Shown in pieces: positions 1 to 12,288 of a stretch of DNA of 64,000 nt (position 1 is its first letter; each line of letters opens with the position of its first letter). This DNA is from Azospirillum thermophilum. GTDB taxonomy: Bacteria > Pseudomonadota > Alphaproteobacteria > Azospirillales > Azospirillaceae. The DNA lies in contig NZ_CP029352.1 in the NCBI RefSeq assembly GCF_003130795.1, positions 1,094,001 to 1,158,000 on the forward strand, given 5' to 3'. The notes beneath the pieces were generated by a model, which worked only from the letters and a program-made list of their open reading frames with translations, did not search any database and had not been told where the DNA came from. Both the position numbers and the translations under genes were made by a program.

Positions 1-23
1 TCGTTGTCGTCCATCGCCGTCAT
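1..23 (-). CDS. start of a gene downstream of ctaB (partial)
   Basis: Only the first seven codons and part of the eighth lie in the window (MTAMDDN...). The ATG overlaps the ctaB stop codon in an ATGA arrangement, so it is translationally coupled to ctaB. In alphaproteobacteria a short membrane protein often sits here, ahead of the copper chaperone gene ctaG and subunit III. That family knowledge suggests a cytochrome oxidase assembly gene, but too little sequence is present to identify it. Confidence 0.5.
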
Positions 24-919
24 GCCCCACCTCCGCTGATCAGCCGCTCGCCGACCAGCAGGGCGAACAGCAGGAAGAGATACAGGATCGAGAAGCCGAA
101 CATCCGCTTGGCCGGGCGGTCGTCGGTGGCGCGCAGGACGCGCAGCGCACAGCCGACGAACATCAGCCCGAGCAGGGTGGAGCCGGCGAGATAGGCCGGG
201 CCGGCGATCCCGACGAAGGCCGGGGCGGCCGCCACCGGCAGCAGCAGCAGCGTGTAGAGCAGCATCTGCCGCTTCGTCGCCTCCGGCCCCGCCACCACCG
301 GCATCATCGGCACGCCGGCGCGGGTGTAGTCGCCGTTGCGGAACAGGGCGAGCGCCCAGAAATGCGGCGGCGTCCACAGGAAGATCAGCAAAAACAGCAG
401 GATCGACGGCAGGTCGACCGAGCCGGTGACCGCCGCCCAGCCGATCATCGGCGGGAAGGCGCCGGCCGCCCCGCCGATCACGATGTTCTGCGGCGTGCGC
501 CGCTTCAGCCACATCGTGTAGACGAAGACGTAGAAGCCGATGGTCAGCGCCAGCAGCGCCGCCGCCGTCCAGTTGACCGCCAGCCCCATCAACAGCGTGG
601 AGGCGGCGGACAGCACGACGCCGAAGCCCAGCGCCTCCTCCGCGCCGACGCGGCCGGAGGGGATCGGCCGCTTCGCCGTGCGCGCCATCACCGCGTCGAT
701 GTCGCGGTCGTACCACATGTTGATCGCCCCCGACGCCCCGGCGCCCACCGCGATGCACAGCACGGCGACACCCGCGAGCAGCGGATGCAGGTGGCCCGGC
801 GCCAGCACCAGGCCGGCGAGGCCGGTGAACACCACCAGCGACATGACCCGCGGCTTCAGCAGTTCCAGATAGTCGCCGACCGAAGCTCCCGGGACCCGGT
901 CCAGTGTCAGGTCCGTCAT
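20..919 (-). CDS. ctaB: protoheme IX farnesyltransferase (heme O synthase)
   Basis: A 299-residue polytopic inner-membrane protein of the UbiA prenyltransferase superfamily. It transfers a farnesyl group to heme b to make heme O, the precursor of the heme A used by the oxidase encoded just upstream. The first Asp-rich motif ([12 protein letters not shown]) and the following RT..RP segment are characteristic of CtaB/COX10. Eight to nine hydrophobic helices follow one another and the length is normal. I chose the ATG at 919 because an AGGAGGAGGGG ribosome site lies just upstream; an in-frame start nine codons earlier lacks this. The gene follows ctaD on the same strand after about 90 bases. Confidence 0.96.
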   Translation of the reverse strand: MTDLTLDRVPGASVGDYLELLKPRVMSLVVFTGLAGLVLAPGHLHPLLAGVAVLCIAVGAGASGAINMWYDRDIDAVMARTAKRPIPSGRVGAEEALGFGVVLSAASTLLMGLAVNWTAAALLALTIGFYVFVYTMWLKRRTPQNIVIGGAAGAFPPMIGWAAVTGSVDLPSILLFLLIFLWTPPHFWALALFRNGDYTRAGVPMMPVVAGPEATKRQMLLYTLLLLPVAAAPAFVGIAGPAYLAGSTLLGLMFVGCALRVLRATDDRPAKRMFGFSILYLFLLFALLVGERLISGGGA

Positions 920-1010
920 CGTCGCTTCCCCTCCTCCTGTCGTCACGTCCGGTTCTCCGCCGCGGGCCGGGGTCGGGACGGACCCGGCCCGGCCGCGGCG
1001 GAGCGCCTTG

Positions 1011-3591
<2,581 letters not shown>

Positions 3592-4160
3592 CCCCACCCC
3601 TTCATTTTTGCCGCGACATTGGCTTCGGGGCCGCGGTCGTCTCTTTTCACCGATCCCGCATCGGCGCATAATCATTCGTGTCGTTATGGTCTCGATACGA
3701 GACGATCAGCCTCCGCAGCGAAATCCGGCCCTTGGAGTTCTCCGCCTTTGCACGGTTCGCGCCATTTCAGGTGCGACATTTTCCCGCGGCCGGAGATTAT
3801 CCCTTCACCACACTCGGATACAAGCCTTTCCTCTCCCCCGCCCACGCCCGATCCGGGCACCTTGGGCAGAGCCGTTCGGACGCCGATTTGTTCGCCCCTT
3901 CAGCGAATAAAGGTTGAGCCTTTCAAAGGGTTGATCCATGCGACAGCTTGTCGCAGTCCGTTCGCTGAGGAAACTATCAGTTACGCATATGACCATTGCC
4001 GCAAAGCCAAGCCTGCGGTGTCGGCCTGCGACGGGAACGGCCGGCGGGGCGATCCGGATCATGCGGCCGCGCCGGATCGGCAGGGACAGGACGAAGGCGG
4101 CCCCGCTCCTCCCCCGGAGGGCGCCGGGGACGGCCGAATCGGGAGAGGCGGGAGACGGCC
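3592..4160. other. intergenic region upstream of ctaC, no gene seen
   Basis: About 570 bases between ctaC and the DUF3422 gene, both on the minus strand. No convincing coding frame on either strand. It is less GC-rich than its surroundings, as expected for the oxidase promoter. It holds two short inverted repeats: GTCTCG-ATA-CGAGAC at 3689-3703, and a weaker GCGACA-GCT-TGTCGC at 3940-3954. No promoter consensus was assigned with confidence. Confidence 0.6.
3689..3703. promoter_or_regulatory. perfect inverted repeat upstream of ctaC
   Basis: GTCTCG-ATA-CGAGAC has 6-bp perfect arms around a 3-base spacer and is centred about 105 bases upstream of the ctaC start codon. The geometry suits a dimeric repressor or activator. 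Which protein would bind, if any, is unknown. Confidence 0.3.
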
Positions 4161-5570
4161 TCAGTGGTCGCTGGTCAGGACCTTGCGGATCCGCCGGACG
4201 CCGGACCAGACGAAGGCGATGACGATGGGGATCATCAGCCCGACGATCAGGTCGGGATCCGCCTTCAGGCCGAGCCCCTTCAAGCCCTTGGCGGCATAGC
4301 CGACGATCCCGACGAGGTAATAGCTGATCGCCACCACCGACAGCCCCTCCACCGTCTCCTGCAGGCGGAGCTGGAGCTGGGCGCGGCGGTCCATCGACTG
4401 CAGAAGCTCGGCGTTCTGGCCTTCGACGGCGATCTCGACCCGCGTGCGCAGCAGGTTGCTGGAGCGCGCCACCCGCTGCGACAGGGAGCTCAGCCGCATC
4501 TCCACCGCCTCGCAGGTGCGAATCGCCGGGGTCAGGCGGCGGTCCATGAACTCGCGCACCGTCTGCAGCCCTTCGATCCGGATCTCGCGCAGCTCCTCGA
4601 TGCGCTTCTCCACCAGCTCGTGATAGGCGCGGGCGGCGCCGAAGCGGTAGGCGGTCTCGGCGGCGATCTGCTCGGTCTGGGCGGCCAGCAGGGTCAGCCG
4701 GTCGAGCAGGTCGCGCTCGTCCTGCAGGCCGCGCAGCGTGGCGATGCGGGTGGTGACGTCGGCCAGCCCGGCCTCGATCGGGCCGATGCGGGGCAGCACG
4801 CCGCGCGCCATCGGCAGGGCCAGCAGGGCCATGACCCGGTAGGTCTCGATCTCCAGCAGCCGCTGCACGATCCGCCCGGTCTGGTTGGGCGTCATCGAGT
4901 GGTCGGCGATCAGGATGCGCGAGAAGCCGTCGCCATGGATGCGGAAGTCGGTCCAGGCGGTGGCGGCCCGCCCGGCGAGGCGGGAGCCGACATAGGTCTC
5001 CGACCCGAACATGGCGGCCATCATGTTGGACGACGGTTCCGGCGAATCGGCGGCCAGCACCGCCACATGGACGCCGACCATCAGTTCGCCCGGCAGGCCG
5101 GACAGCCATTCGCGCGGCACGGCGTTCAGCGCCGGCTCGACGAAGGGGTCGACCAGCGTCCCGGCCGGCATGGCGCTGGGCCGGAAGACGGTCCAGGTCG
5201 AGAATTCGGTATGGCGCTCCCACTTCAGGCGGAAGCTGCCGAAGGAGCCGCTGTAGTGGGTGGCGCCCTGGGCCGGCCGCGGAACGCCGGCCCAGTCGCA
5301 CAGCGCCTCCAGATGGCGGCGGTCGGCGCCGCCCGCCCCCTCGCCCGACAGCATGGCCAGCATGGTCGCCCGCACCGGCGAGACGATCTGCTCCGGCGGG
5401 CGGGCGTGCACCTCGTTGGTCAGGGTCAGGCGCAGCGCATGGTCGGTCAGGCCGCGCCGCGTGGCGCCGGGGCTTGCCGCGGCGAGGTCCGCGGCCCCGT
5501 CGCCGCGCGCCCCTCCCCCGGTGACGATGCCTCCGGTCGTGCCGATGTCGCCTGCCCCGATTCCACCCAT
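4161..5570 (-). CDS. DUF3422 family membrane protein
   Basis: A protein of about 469 residues in the DUF3422 family, recognised by the conserved block LTNEVHARPPE near its N-terminus. The middle is rich in predicted helices and coiled-coil-like segments. Two hydrophobic helices sit near the C-terminus (around GLSVVAISYYLVGIVGY and IVGLMIPIVIAFVW), so it is probably anchored in the inner membrane with most of the chain soluble. Function is unknown. I prefer the ATG at 5570, which has a GGGGGG tract four bases upstream; a GTG at 5657 would add a Cys- and Gly-rich tail. It sits between the oxidase genes and tldD, which are often close together in alphaproteobacteria. Confidence 0.85.
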   Translation of the reverse strand: MGGIGAGDIGTTGGIVTGGGARGDGAADLAAASPGATRRGLTDHALRLTLTNEVHARPPEQIVSPVRATMLAMLSGEGAGGADRRHLEALCDWAGVPRPAQGATHYSGSFGSFRLKWERHTEFSTWTVFRPSAMPAGTLVDPFVEPALNAVPREWLSGLPGELMVGVHVAVLAADSPEPSSNMMAAMFGSETYVGSRLAGRAATAWTDFRIHGDGFSRILIADHSMTPNQTGRIVQRLLEIETYRVMALLALPMARGVLPRIGPIEAGLADVTTRIATLRGLQDERDLLDRLTLLAAQTEQIAAETAYRFGAARAYHELVEKRIEELREIRIEGLQTVREFMDRRLTPAIRTCEAVEMRLSSLSQRVARSSNLLRTRVEIAVEGQNAELLQSMDRRAQLQLRLQETVEGLSVVAISYYLVGIVGYAAKGLKGLGLKADPDLIVGLMIPIVIAFVWSGVRRIRKVLTSDH

Positions 5571-5798
5571 GCAGCCCCCCGCCGCCAAAGTGCCGTTGCC
5601 CCCCGTGTGGCTTTCCCATGGACAGCAAGCCTTGCCGGATGGCGGCGCCGTCGCCACACTATTATTCGCCTTCAGTTAGACCACATCATCCCGGTCCGCG
5701 CGAGGACGCGCTTGGGCCGGCGCCCTGATACGATCGGCCGAGACAGGTTCGGCCGGGACACGATCGAACGAGCCGTACACCGCGAACCCGGAGTTTCC

Positions 5799-7232
5799 AT
5801 GAGCGCGCTTGCCGTCACCGACGACCTCTTCTTCAACCGCGCCGGACTGGATCGCCCCCGCATCGAAGGGGTGGTGGCCGAGGCCCTGCACGGCGCCGAC
5901 GACGGCGAGCTGTATCTGGAGTATTCGCAGAGCGAATCGCTGGGCTGGGACGACGGGAAGCTGAAGTCCGCCAGCTTCGACACCACCCAGGGCTTCGGCC
6001 TGCGGTCCATCGTCGGCGAGGCGGCCGGCTTCGCCCATGCCTCCACCCTGTCGGAGGACGCCATCCGCCGCGCCGCCGCCACCGTCACCGCGGTGAAGTC
6101 CGGCCATGGCGGCACGCTGGCCGAGCCGCCGCAGGGCACCAACCGCGCGCTCTACATCCCCGACAACCCGCTGCCGCTGGTCCCCTTCGAGGAGAAGGTG
6201 AAGCTGCTGGCGGAGATCGACGCCTATGCCCGGTCGCGCGACAGCCGCGTGAGGCAGGTGAGCTGCTCGATCAGCGGCGAGTGGCAGGCCGTGCAGATCC
6301 TGCGCGGCGACGGGGTGCGGGTCGCCGACCTGCGTCCGCTGGTCCGCCTGAACGTCTCGGTCGTGGTCGAGGAGAACGGCCGGATGGAGACGGGCGGCCA
6401 TGGCGGCGGCGGCCGGGTCACCTACGAGCATTACCTGAAGCCCGAGACCTGGCGGAGCTTCGTGGACGAGGCGCTGCGCCAGGCGCTGGTCAATCTGGGG
6501 TCGGTCGACGCGCCGGCCGGCGAGATGACCGTGGTGCTGGGCGCCGGCTGGCCCGGCATCCTGCTGCACGAGGCGATCGGCCACGGGCTGGAGGGCGACT
6601 TCAACCGCAAGAAGACCTCGGCCTTCGCCGGGCTGATGGGCCAGCGCATCGCCGCCCCCGGCGTGACCATCGTCGACGACGGCACCATCGAGAACGCGCG
6701 CGGCTCGATCAGCGTGGACGACGAGGGCACCCCCGGCCAGTGCACGACGCTGATCGAGGACGGCATCCTGGTCGGCTTCATGCAGGACCGCATGAACGCG
6801 CGCCTGATGGGCATGCGGCCGACCGGCAACGGCCGGCGCCAGAGCTTCGCCTACCACCCGATGCCGCGCATGACCAACACGGTGATGCGCCCCGGCAACC
6901 ACGCGCCGGAGGAGATCATCGCCTCGGTGAAGAAAGGGCTCTACGCCAAGAATTTCGGCGGCGGGCAGGTCGACATCACCAACGGCAAGTTCGTGTTCTC
7001 CGCCAGCGAGGCCTACCTGATCGAGGACGGCAAGCTGGGCCCGGCGGTGAAGGGCGCCACGCTGATCGGCAACGGCCCGGACAGCCTGACCCGCGTCTCG
7101 ATGATCGGCAACGACACCCGGCTCGACCCCGGGGTCGGCACCTGCGGCAAGGACGGCCAGGGCGTGCCGGTCGGCGTCGGCCAGCCCACCCTGCGTCTGG
7201 ACGGGCTGACGGTGGGCGGCACGGCGGCGTGA
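5799..7232 (+). CDS. tldD: TldD-type metalloprotease
   Basis: A 477-residue cytoplasmic protein of the TldD/PmbA (peptidase U62) family. In other bacteria TldD works as a heterodimer with TldE (PmbA) and trims peptides such as CcdA or modified precursor peptides. The zinc motif HEAIGH is at residues 257-262 and matches the HExxxH signature. The Gly-rich C-terminal segment (around GTCGKDGQ and VPVGVGQP) is typical. The ATG at 5799 is chosen because the protein then starts at the usual family length; the open frame runs much further upstream but the extra part is only a shadow of the opposite strand. No pmbA is in the window. Confidence 0.95.
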   Translation: MSALAVTDDLFFNRAGLDRPRIEGVVAEALHGADDGELYLEYSQSESLGWDDGKLKSASFDTTQGFGLRSIVGEAAGFAHASTLSEDAIRRAAATVTAVKSGHGGTLAEPPQGTNRALYIPDNPLPLVPFEEKVKLLAEIDAYARSRDSRVRQVSCSISGEWQAVQILRGDGVRVADLRPLVRLNVSVVVEENGRMETGGHGGGGRVTYEHYLKPETWRSFVDEALRQALVNLGSVDAPAGEMTVVLGAGWPGILLHEAIGHGLEGDFNRKKTSAFAGLMGQRIAAPGVTIVDDGTIENARGSISVDDEGTPGQCTTLIEDGILVGFMQDRMNARLMGMRPTGNGRRQSFAYHPMPRMTNTVMRPGNHAPEEIIASVKKGLYAKNFGGGQVDITNGKFVFSASEAYLIEDGKLGPAVKGATLIGNGPDSLTRVSMIGNDTRLDPGVGTCGKDGQGVPVGVGQPTLRLDGLTVGGTAA

Positions 7233-7292
7233 CGGGAAGAACGGTCAGCCGGGGGAGCTTGCCCTTCTCCCGGCTCACCGCCCTGCCGGGCC

Positions 7293-8444
7293 TCAGGACC
7301 TGCTGATGAGCTTGAGCAGGCTGAGCAACTGGATCTGGCGGTCCAGCGAAGCGAAGATCGCGTGCTTCTTGTAGATTTCCTTCGCGTTCGTCACCACGTC
7401 CTGGGCCACCCCCTTGGCCGTGGCCGCCTTGACCGCCTGCAGGTCGGCGGCTGGCGTGACATCCGCGTCCTTCCGGATATCGGACTTGATGAACTCGGCG
7501 AACTTCTCGACGCTGAGCCCGTCGATCAAGGTGACGATCTGACCGGGAAGGGAGTCCGGCGCCTCCTTGCCGCCACCGGTGCTGACCTTGTCGGCCACCA
7601 TGCTCAGGGCTTCCTCGACATTGCAGGCGTCGGCGTACTGGATCGCGTCGCGCACCGCCCATTCCAGGCTGTACTTGTCGAGGTCGTCGTTCTGCCGATA
7701 GCCGACCAGTTGGTTGCTGATCTTCTCCCGCTTGAGGTCGAGGCCCATGAAGATGATCTTGAGCGTGGAGTTCTTCAGGTAACTCCGGTCGATGACCGCC
7801 CCGGCGCCGCTGGCCGCGCCGGACAGGGCGGAGAAGCCGCGGCTGGCGCTGGCGCTCTTGAAAAGCGTCCCGAGGGACCCGGACAGCACGCCGACCAGTC
7901 CGGTCGCGGCCTCCTCATTCGCGGCGAAGTTCGACAGGGCTGCCTTGAAGACCCCGCACTGGCGGTCGGCGGCCCGCATGATGTCGTCCTGGACCCGGTT
8001 CCGCGCCGCCCTTCTGACCGGCACCGACGCATTTCTGTACACCGCATAGAAGGCGGCGACAGATTCTTCATATGTTATATTATCCATTGTAATGTTACTT
8101 ATCAATTGATCTTGTTCCGCCGACTTGACGGATCCCGCAGTCCCTGCTTTACCATCGGCATTTATATCGATCGACTTATTTTCCTTTTTATTCCTGCCGA
8201 CATATCGGACGCAGTTGGCGGCAGCGATGATACTGGTGTTCTCGGAGCTGGGTGGAAGCGCCCCCAATCCATCGGCCGACGCGCAGGCGACCATCAGAAT
8301 GGTCTTCGGGATGGAAACCGTGCCAGGTTCGGTTCCGCCTGCGTAAGGCTGGCTCGCCGATTTCAGATCGACCTGGGTTTGCACACAACCGGCCAACAGG
8401 ATGGAGGCCGCAACGGATGCAACCCTTTTCCGAAGAATGGTCAT
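7293..8444 (-). CDS. putative lipoprotein of unknown function
   Basis: A 383-residue protein not recognised as a known family. It begins with a short basic N-region, a hydrophobic stretch and a lipobox (LLAGC, Cys about residue 20), so it should be lipid-anchored in the periplasm or outer membrane. The rest is mostly charged helix with a short Gly/Ala/Ser-rich segment around residues 190-220. The stretch encoding roughly residues 75-135 (about 8040-8220) is markedly AT-rich compared with every neighbour and uses codons such as AAT, ATA and TTA. Together with the isolated position, this suggests a horizontally acquired or poorly adapted gene. There is no obvious partner gene. Confidence 0.75.
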   Translation of the reverse strand: MTILRKRVASVAASILLAGCVQTQVDLKSASQPYAGGTEPGTVSIPKTILMVACASADGLGALPPSSENTSIIAAANCVRYVGRNKKENKSIDINADGKAGTAGSVKSAEQDQLISNITMDNITYEESVAAFYAVYRNASVPVRRAARNRVQDDIMRAADRQCGVFKAALSNFAANEEAATGLVGVLSGSLGTLFKSASASRGFSALSGAASGAGAVIDRSYLKNSTLKIIFMGLDLKREKISNQLVGYRQNDDLDKYSLEWAVRDAIQYADACNVEEALSMVADKVSTGGGKEAPDSLPGQIVTLIDGLSVEKFAEFIKSDIRKDADVTPAADLQAVKAATAKGVAQDVVTNAKEIYKKHAIFASLDRQIQLLSLLKLISRS

Positions 8445-8759
8445 TGGCTCGCCGCCGTCCGGAGATTTCTAATGCGGTGAATATACCGCAAGCTGTATCT
8501 CGCGAGGGATTTGCCTTTGCCGCGGTGACCATCCTGCGGCACTATGAGGCAGTCGTCTGGCAGCGCAGAAGCAGCGGAGCCTCCGCGCCTGCGGGCAACC
8601 CTCTCCTCCTTGAGATCGCCGTTCGAGGTTAAAGGCCGCAACGCGGCAATTATGCTGCCCTTCGCCGGATAAGATCTTACCATCTCCCCATCGGCATCCG
8701 GTTCCGCGCTCGTCCGGACGGGTGGTGCGGCCGGGCCGTGCAAGGAAGGGAGGACGATC
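8445..8759. other. intergenic region between divergent genes, nothing identified
   Basis: About 315 bases separating the minus-strand lipoprotein gene from the plus-strand ACT protein gene. No coding frame is convincing. It presumably holds both promoters, but I could not place -35 and -10 elements with confidence. Confidence 0.5.
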
Positions 8760-9296
8760 TTGGCCACGCTTGCCCTGGTTTCCACCATCTGCCCCGACCG
8801 CGTCGGGCTGGTATCCGGCATCACCGGGCATCTCTTCTCGCTGGGCATCAACCTGCGGGACGCGAGCTTCGCCGCGCTCGGCACCGGCGCCGAGTTCTCC
8901 GCCGTCTGCGAACTGCCCGACAGCCTGACGACCGCGGAGGTCGAGTCCGGCCTCGCCAGCCTGCCGGAACTGGCCGGCGCGCGGATCGAGGTCACGCCCT
9001 ACCGGTTCGATCCCGATCCGGGACCGCAGGCGACCATCACCCACCGGGTGGAGGTGAGCGGCGGCGACCAGCCCGGCCTGATCGCCCGGCTGTCGGAGAT
9101 CTTCACGGAGTTCGCCGCCAACATCGTCCGGCTGGACGCCCAGACCCTGCCCGACCGCGAGGGCGAGCGCTACACGGTGCGCTTCTCGGTCTGGCTGCCG
9201 GCCGACCGGGCCGAGGTCTGCCTGTCCGCCGTCGCCAACACCGCGGAAACCCTGGGGCTGGCCTGCCGGGCCGAGGCGGTTCCGGAGGCCGGCTGA
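8760..9296 (+). CDS. GcvR-like double ACT-domain regulator
   Basis: A 178-residue protein made of two ACT domains (roughly residues 3-85 and 92-172), the layout of the glycine cleavage system repressor GcvR and relatives. The first domain opens with the typical ALVSTICPDRVGLVSGIT segment and the second with SGGDQPGLIARLSEIF. ACT domains bind amino acids, often glycine or serine. The start is TTG, supported by GGAAGGGAGG just upstream. There is no DNA-binding domain, so in this family control acts by binding a partner protein. The partner (a GcvA-like regulator) and the gcv genes are not in the window, so the exact role is uncertain. Confidence 0.82.
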   Translation: MATLALVSTICPDRVGLVSGITGHLFSLGINLRDASFAALGTGAEFSAVCELPDSLTTAEVESGLASLPELAGARIEVTPYRFDPDPGPQATITHRVEVSGGDQPGLIARLSEIFTEFAANIVRLDAQTLPDREGERYTVRFSVWLPADRAEVCLSAVANTAETLGLACRAEAVPEAG

Positions 9297-9391
9297 CGGA
9301 CCCGGCCGGCGGGAGCGCTCCGTTTTCGGTTGCATATGCATGACTGTTACGCCATGGATCGGACATGAACTCCGACTGATGCGACCATGGC

Positions 9392-11464
9392 GTGAAGACG
9401 CTTGCCTATCCCCTCCTCACCGCCGGCCTCGCCGCCGGCGTCGCCGCGGCCGAGGTCGGGCCATCCCGGTCGGACTGGGGAACGGTCGGGCTGCTGCAGG
9501 TGCCGAGCGCGCGGATGCTGCCGGACGGAACGCCCGGCGCCGGGCTGACCGTGCTGGGCGGGCTCCACCGGCACCTGACGGTCGGGGCGCAGCTCTCCCC
9601 CGGGCTGGAGGTGGTGGCGCGCGAGACGGTCCATCCCAACCCCTACGGCCTGTCGGCTCCGGGCCTCGATGCCAAGCTCCGGCTGCTCGACGAGGGGGCG
9701 TGGTGGCCGGCGCTCGCCATCGGCGGGCGCGACCTGACGGGCGCCGGGCCGGTGCTGTCCGGCAAGGGGCGCTTCGCGGGGGAGTATCTCGTCGCCTCGC
9801 GGCGCTGGTGGGACCTCGACCTGACGCTCGGCCTCGGCTGGGGATCGCTGGGGGAGGCGGGGCATCTGCGCAACCCGCTGCGCCTGTTCGGGAGCCGGTT
9901 CCGCCGCGACCGCGACCCTTCCGCCCGGGAGGCCGCCACCGGGCCGCGGAGCTGGTTCACCGGGGAGCGCGTCGCGCTGTTCGGCGGGGTGGAGTGGCAC
10001 ACGCCGGTGCCGGATCTCTCGGTCAAGCTCGAATACAGCGGCGACCGGTTCCGGGCGCAGCGCCGGGAGGATGCCGCCTTCCGCGCGGGAAGCGGGATCA
10101 ATGCCGGCCTCAGCTACCGCCCCTTTCCGTGGATCGACATGGGGGTGGGGATCGAGCAGGGACGGCGGGTGATGCTGCGGCTGAGCGGGCGGCTCGATCC
10201 CGGTACGGCCGGGCGGGAGGCGCCGGCCCCGGCCCCGGCCATCGGACCGCGCCCGTCGGCCGAGGCCGCTCCGCCGGCGCAGGCGGTCCTGCTGATCGCC
10301 CGGGCGCGGGGGCTGCCGGCGCGCTCGGTCCTGGTGGAGGGGCGGCGGGCCGTGCTGTGGCTCGATCCGGCGGGGGACCCGGCGGCGCCGCTGGCCCGCG
10401 AGGTCGGGCGGGCGGCCCTGCTGCTCGCGGAGCTGACGCCGGCGGCGGTGGAGGAACTGACCGTCGTCACCGGCAGCGGCGGGCTGCCCGTGCTCTCCAC
10501 CACCATCCTGCGGCACGAGCTGGAGCGGGCCGCCCGCCGGCGGGGCAGCGCGGAGGAGGTCTGGCGCACCACCCGCATCGGCCGCCCGCACGGGGAACCG
10601 TCCGGCTGGCCGGGACGGCTCGACCTCAGCCTGCACCCCGGAGCGGAGGTCGGCCTGTCGGAGGTCGGCAATCCGCTGGTCCTGCGCGGCCATACCGACG
10701 CCCGGCTGCGGCTGGAGCCTTGGCGCGGCGTGGTGCTGGGGGCGGGGTTGCGGGTCAATCTGGGCGGCAATGCCGGCACGCTCGACAACCATGCCCTGCC
10801 GGCGGCGGATCCGGTGCGCAGCGACCTGCCGCTCTACACCAGGCCGCTGCTGGGGCTGGAGCATCTCTATGCCGCCTGGCTCGCCGACCCGGCGCCGGGC
10901 TGGACGATGCGGCTGTCGGCCGGCCAGTTCGAGGAGATGTTCGGCGGTGTCGGCGGCGAACTGCTCCACCAGCCGCTCACGGCCCGCTGGGCGGTGGGGC
11001 TCGACCTCAACCAGGTCTGGAAGCGGCCGGCGGGCGAGCCCTTCGGCATCGCCGCGGGCAGCGGCCGGCTGACCGGCCATGCCAGCCTCTATCTCGAGGA
11101 GCCGGGGGCGGCGGCCACGGCGATCCTGCGGGCCGGCCGTTATCTCGGCGGCGACTGGGGAGCCACGGCGGAGCTCGACCGGCGGTTCGACGGGGGATGG
11201 CGGCTGAACGGCCGGATCACCTGGACCGGGGGGCCGGACCGCGGCCGGACGCGGCTCGGCGGGCGGGTCGATTACGGACTGTCGCTGGTGGTGCCGCTGG
11301 CACCCTCCGGCCTGCTGCCGGTCGGCGGCGCGACGGAGATGGCGGTACGGACGCTCGGCCGCGACGCCGGGCAACGGCTGCGCCAGCCCCTGCCGCTGTA
11401 CGAGGCGCGGGTGCCGGCGGGCTACGGCCGCCTCGCCGGCACCTGGAGGCACCTGCTGGATTAG
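9392..11464 (+). CDS. YjbH-family exopolysaccharide-associated outer-membrane protein
   Basis: A 690-residue secreted protein starting at GTG, with a signal peptide ending near AAAEV. The N-terminal half resembles the YjbH domain: GTVGLLQVPSARM at the start, then alternating short beta strands. The C-terminal half looks like a beta-barrel, with many amphipathic strands separated by Gly/Asp turns. YjbH proteins are outer-membrane components linked to extracellular polysaccharide (yjbEFGH) or, in relatives, to capsule assembly. Here it stands alone with no yjbEFG neighbours. Its stop codon overlaps the stop of the convergent gene by three bases within TTAG (11461-11464). Family assignment is fairly sure; its role is inferred. 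Confidence 0.8.
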   Translation: MKTLAYPLLTAGLAAGVAAAEVGPSRSDWGTVGLLQVPSARMLPDGTPGAGLTVLGGLHRHLTVGAQLSPGLEVVARETVHPNPYGLSAPGLDAKLRLLDEGAWWPALAIGGRDLTGAGPVLSGKGRFAGEYLVASRRWWDLDLTLGLGWGSLGEAGHLRNPLRLFGSRFRRDRDPSAREAATGPRSWFTGERVALFGGVEWHTPVPDLSVKLEYSGDRFRAQRREDAAFRAGSGINAGLSYRPFPWIDMGVGIEQGRRVMLRLSGRLDPGTAGREAPAPAPAIGPRPSAEAAPPAQAVLLIARARGLPARSVLVEGRRAVLWLDPAGDPAAPLAREVGRAALLLAELTPAAVEELTVVTGSGGLPVLSTTILRHELERAARRRGSAEEVWRTTRIGRPHGEPSGWPGRLDLSLHPGAEVGLSEVGNPLVLRGHTDARLRLEPWRGVVLGAGLRVNLGGNAGTLDNHALPAADPVRSDLPLYTRPLLGLEHLYAAWLADPAPGWTMRLSAGQFEEMFGGVGGELLHQPLTARWAVGLDLNQVWKRPAGEPFGIAAGSGRLTGHASLYLEEPGAAATAILRAGRYLGGDWGATAELDRRFDGGWRLNGRITWTGGPDRGRTRLGGRVDYGLSLVVPLAPSGLLPVGGATEMAVRTLGRDAGQRLRQPLPLYEARVPAGYGRLAGTWRHLLD

Positions 11465-12102
11465 CGCGGCGTGATCGTGCCGGTCGCCGGATCCAGCTCC
11501 ACGGTCGACCAGCGGCCGTTGCGGTCCTGCGCCTCGGCGACGTAGCGGTCGCCGTCCTTGCGGAAGTCGCGGACGGCCGCCCAGCCGGCGGCGCTGAACT
11601 GGTTCAGCAGCGAGGTCTGCTTCAGCTCCATGTCGTTCTGGCCGCGGCCGCGGCGCGACTGGATCTGCGAGCTGGTGACGCCGTCGGTCACGCTGCGGCG
11701 GTTGCCGGCGGCGGCCCCGGTCGAGGCGGAACCGGTATAGCCGCGGTCGGACGAGGCGCCGGTGCTGCCGGACATGCCGCTGCCCGACATCGAACTGCCG
11801 GACATCGAACTGCCCGACATCGAGGTACCCGACATGCCGCTGCCGGCGGTCGAGCCGCTCTGCGCGGCGCGCGGCTGCGAGGACCAGGTGGAGGCCGCTC
11901 CGCCGGACCTGTCGTCCGACCAGGGATCGGGCTGGAAGCCCGGCAGGCTTTCGACCTGCGGGCTGGTGCTCGGCAGGCCCGAGGAGGTGGAGCGCTCGTA
12001 GGGCATGTTGGAGGACGGGCTGCCCGAGGTCTGGGCCAGGGCGGCCGGCGCGGCCGCCAGGGTCGCGGCTGCGGCCGCCGCCAGCATCAGTTTCGTCTTC
12101 AT
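11461..12102 (-). CDS. secreted repeat-containing protein of unknown function
   Basis: A 213-residue protein with a clear signal peptide (MKTKLML... cleaved near ALAQT), so periplasmic. The ATG at 12102 has an AGGAGAGG ribosome site. The middle is low-complexity and rich in Ser/Gly/Met, built from five 5-residue units of the type S-M-S-G-S (DNA repeat at 11771-11845). The C-terminal 60 residues (around [20 protein letters not shown]) fold like a PepSY-type or similar small domain that ends in a DPATG turn. That resemblance is my impression, not a search result. The gene is convergent with the YjbH gene, sharing overlapping stops. Confidence 0.72.
   Translation of the reverse strand: MKTKLMLAAAAAATLAAAPAALAQTSGSPSSNMPYERSTSSGLPSTSPQVESLPGFQPDPWSDDRSGGAASTWSSQPRAAQSGSTAGSGMSGTSMSGSSMSGSSMSGSGMSGSTGASSDRGYTGSASTGAAAGNRRSVTDGVTSSQIQSRRGRGQNDMELKQTSLLNQFSAAGWAAVRDFRKDGDRYVAEAQDRNGRWSTVELDPATGTITPR
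11771..11845 (-). repeat. five tandem 15-bp coding repeats
   Basis: Five units of about 15 bp (GACATCGAACTGCC[C/G] and close variants) encode a Ser/Met/Gly pentapeptide repeat in the secreted protein. The two central units differ by one base. Such runs change copy number easily, so the length may vary between strains. Confidence 0.85.
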
Positions 12103-12288
12103 GTCTGACCTCTCCTGAAGTCGTCGCAAGGCGCCGGGCTGGCGCCGGTTGTCGATGCGTCAACAGGGGTTCCGCGCAGGTGTTGCGGTCACGGTCACGG
12201 CCGGGCTGCGTTTCACCAGCATCGGGCGGCCCCGACGAAGTGATCGCCGGCACGATTCAAGAAAAAGATCCTCCGGCACCCGCCCAGC

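Noticed and set aside
3996..5798. Extension of the tldD frame far upstream
   Set aside because: The region is antisense to the DUF3422 gene; TldD family length and a good start fit 5799.
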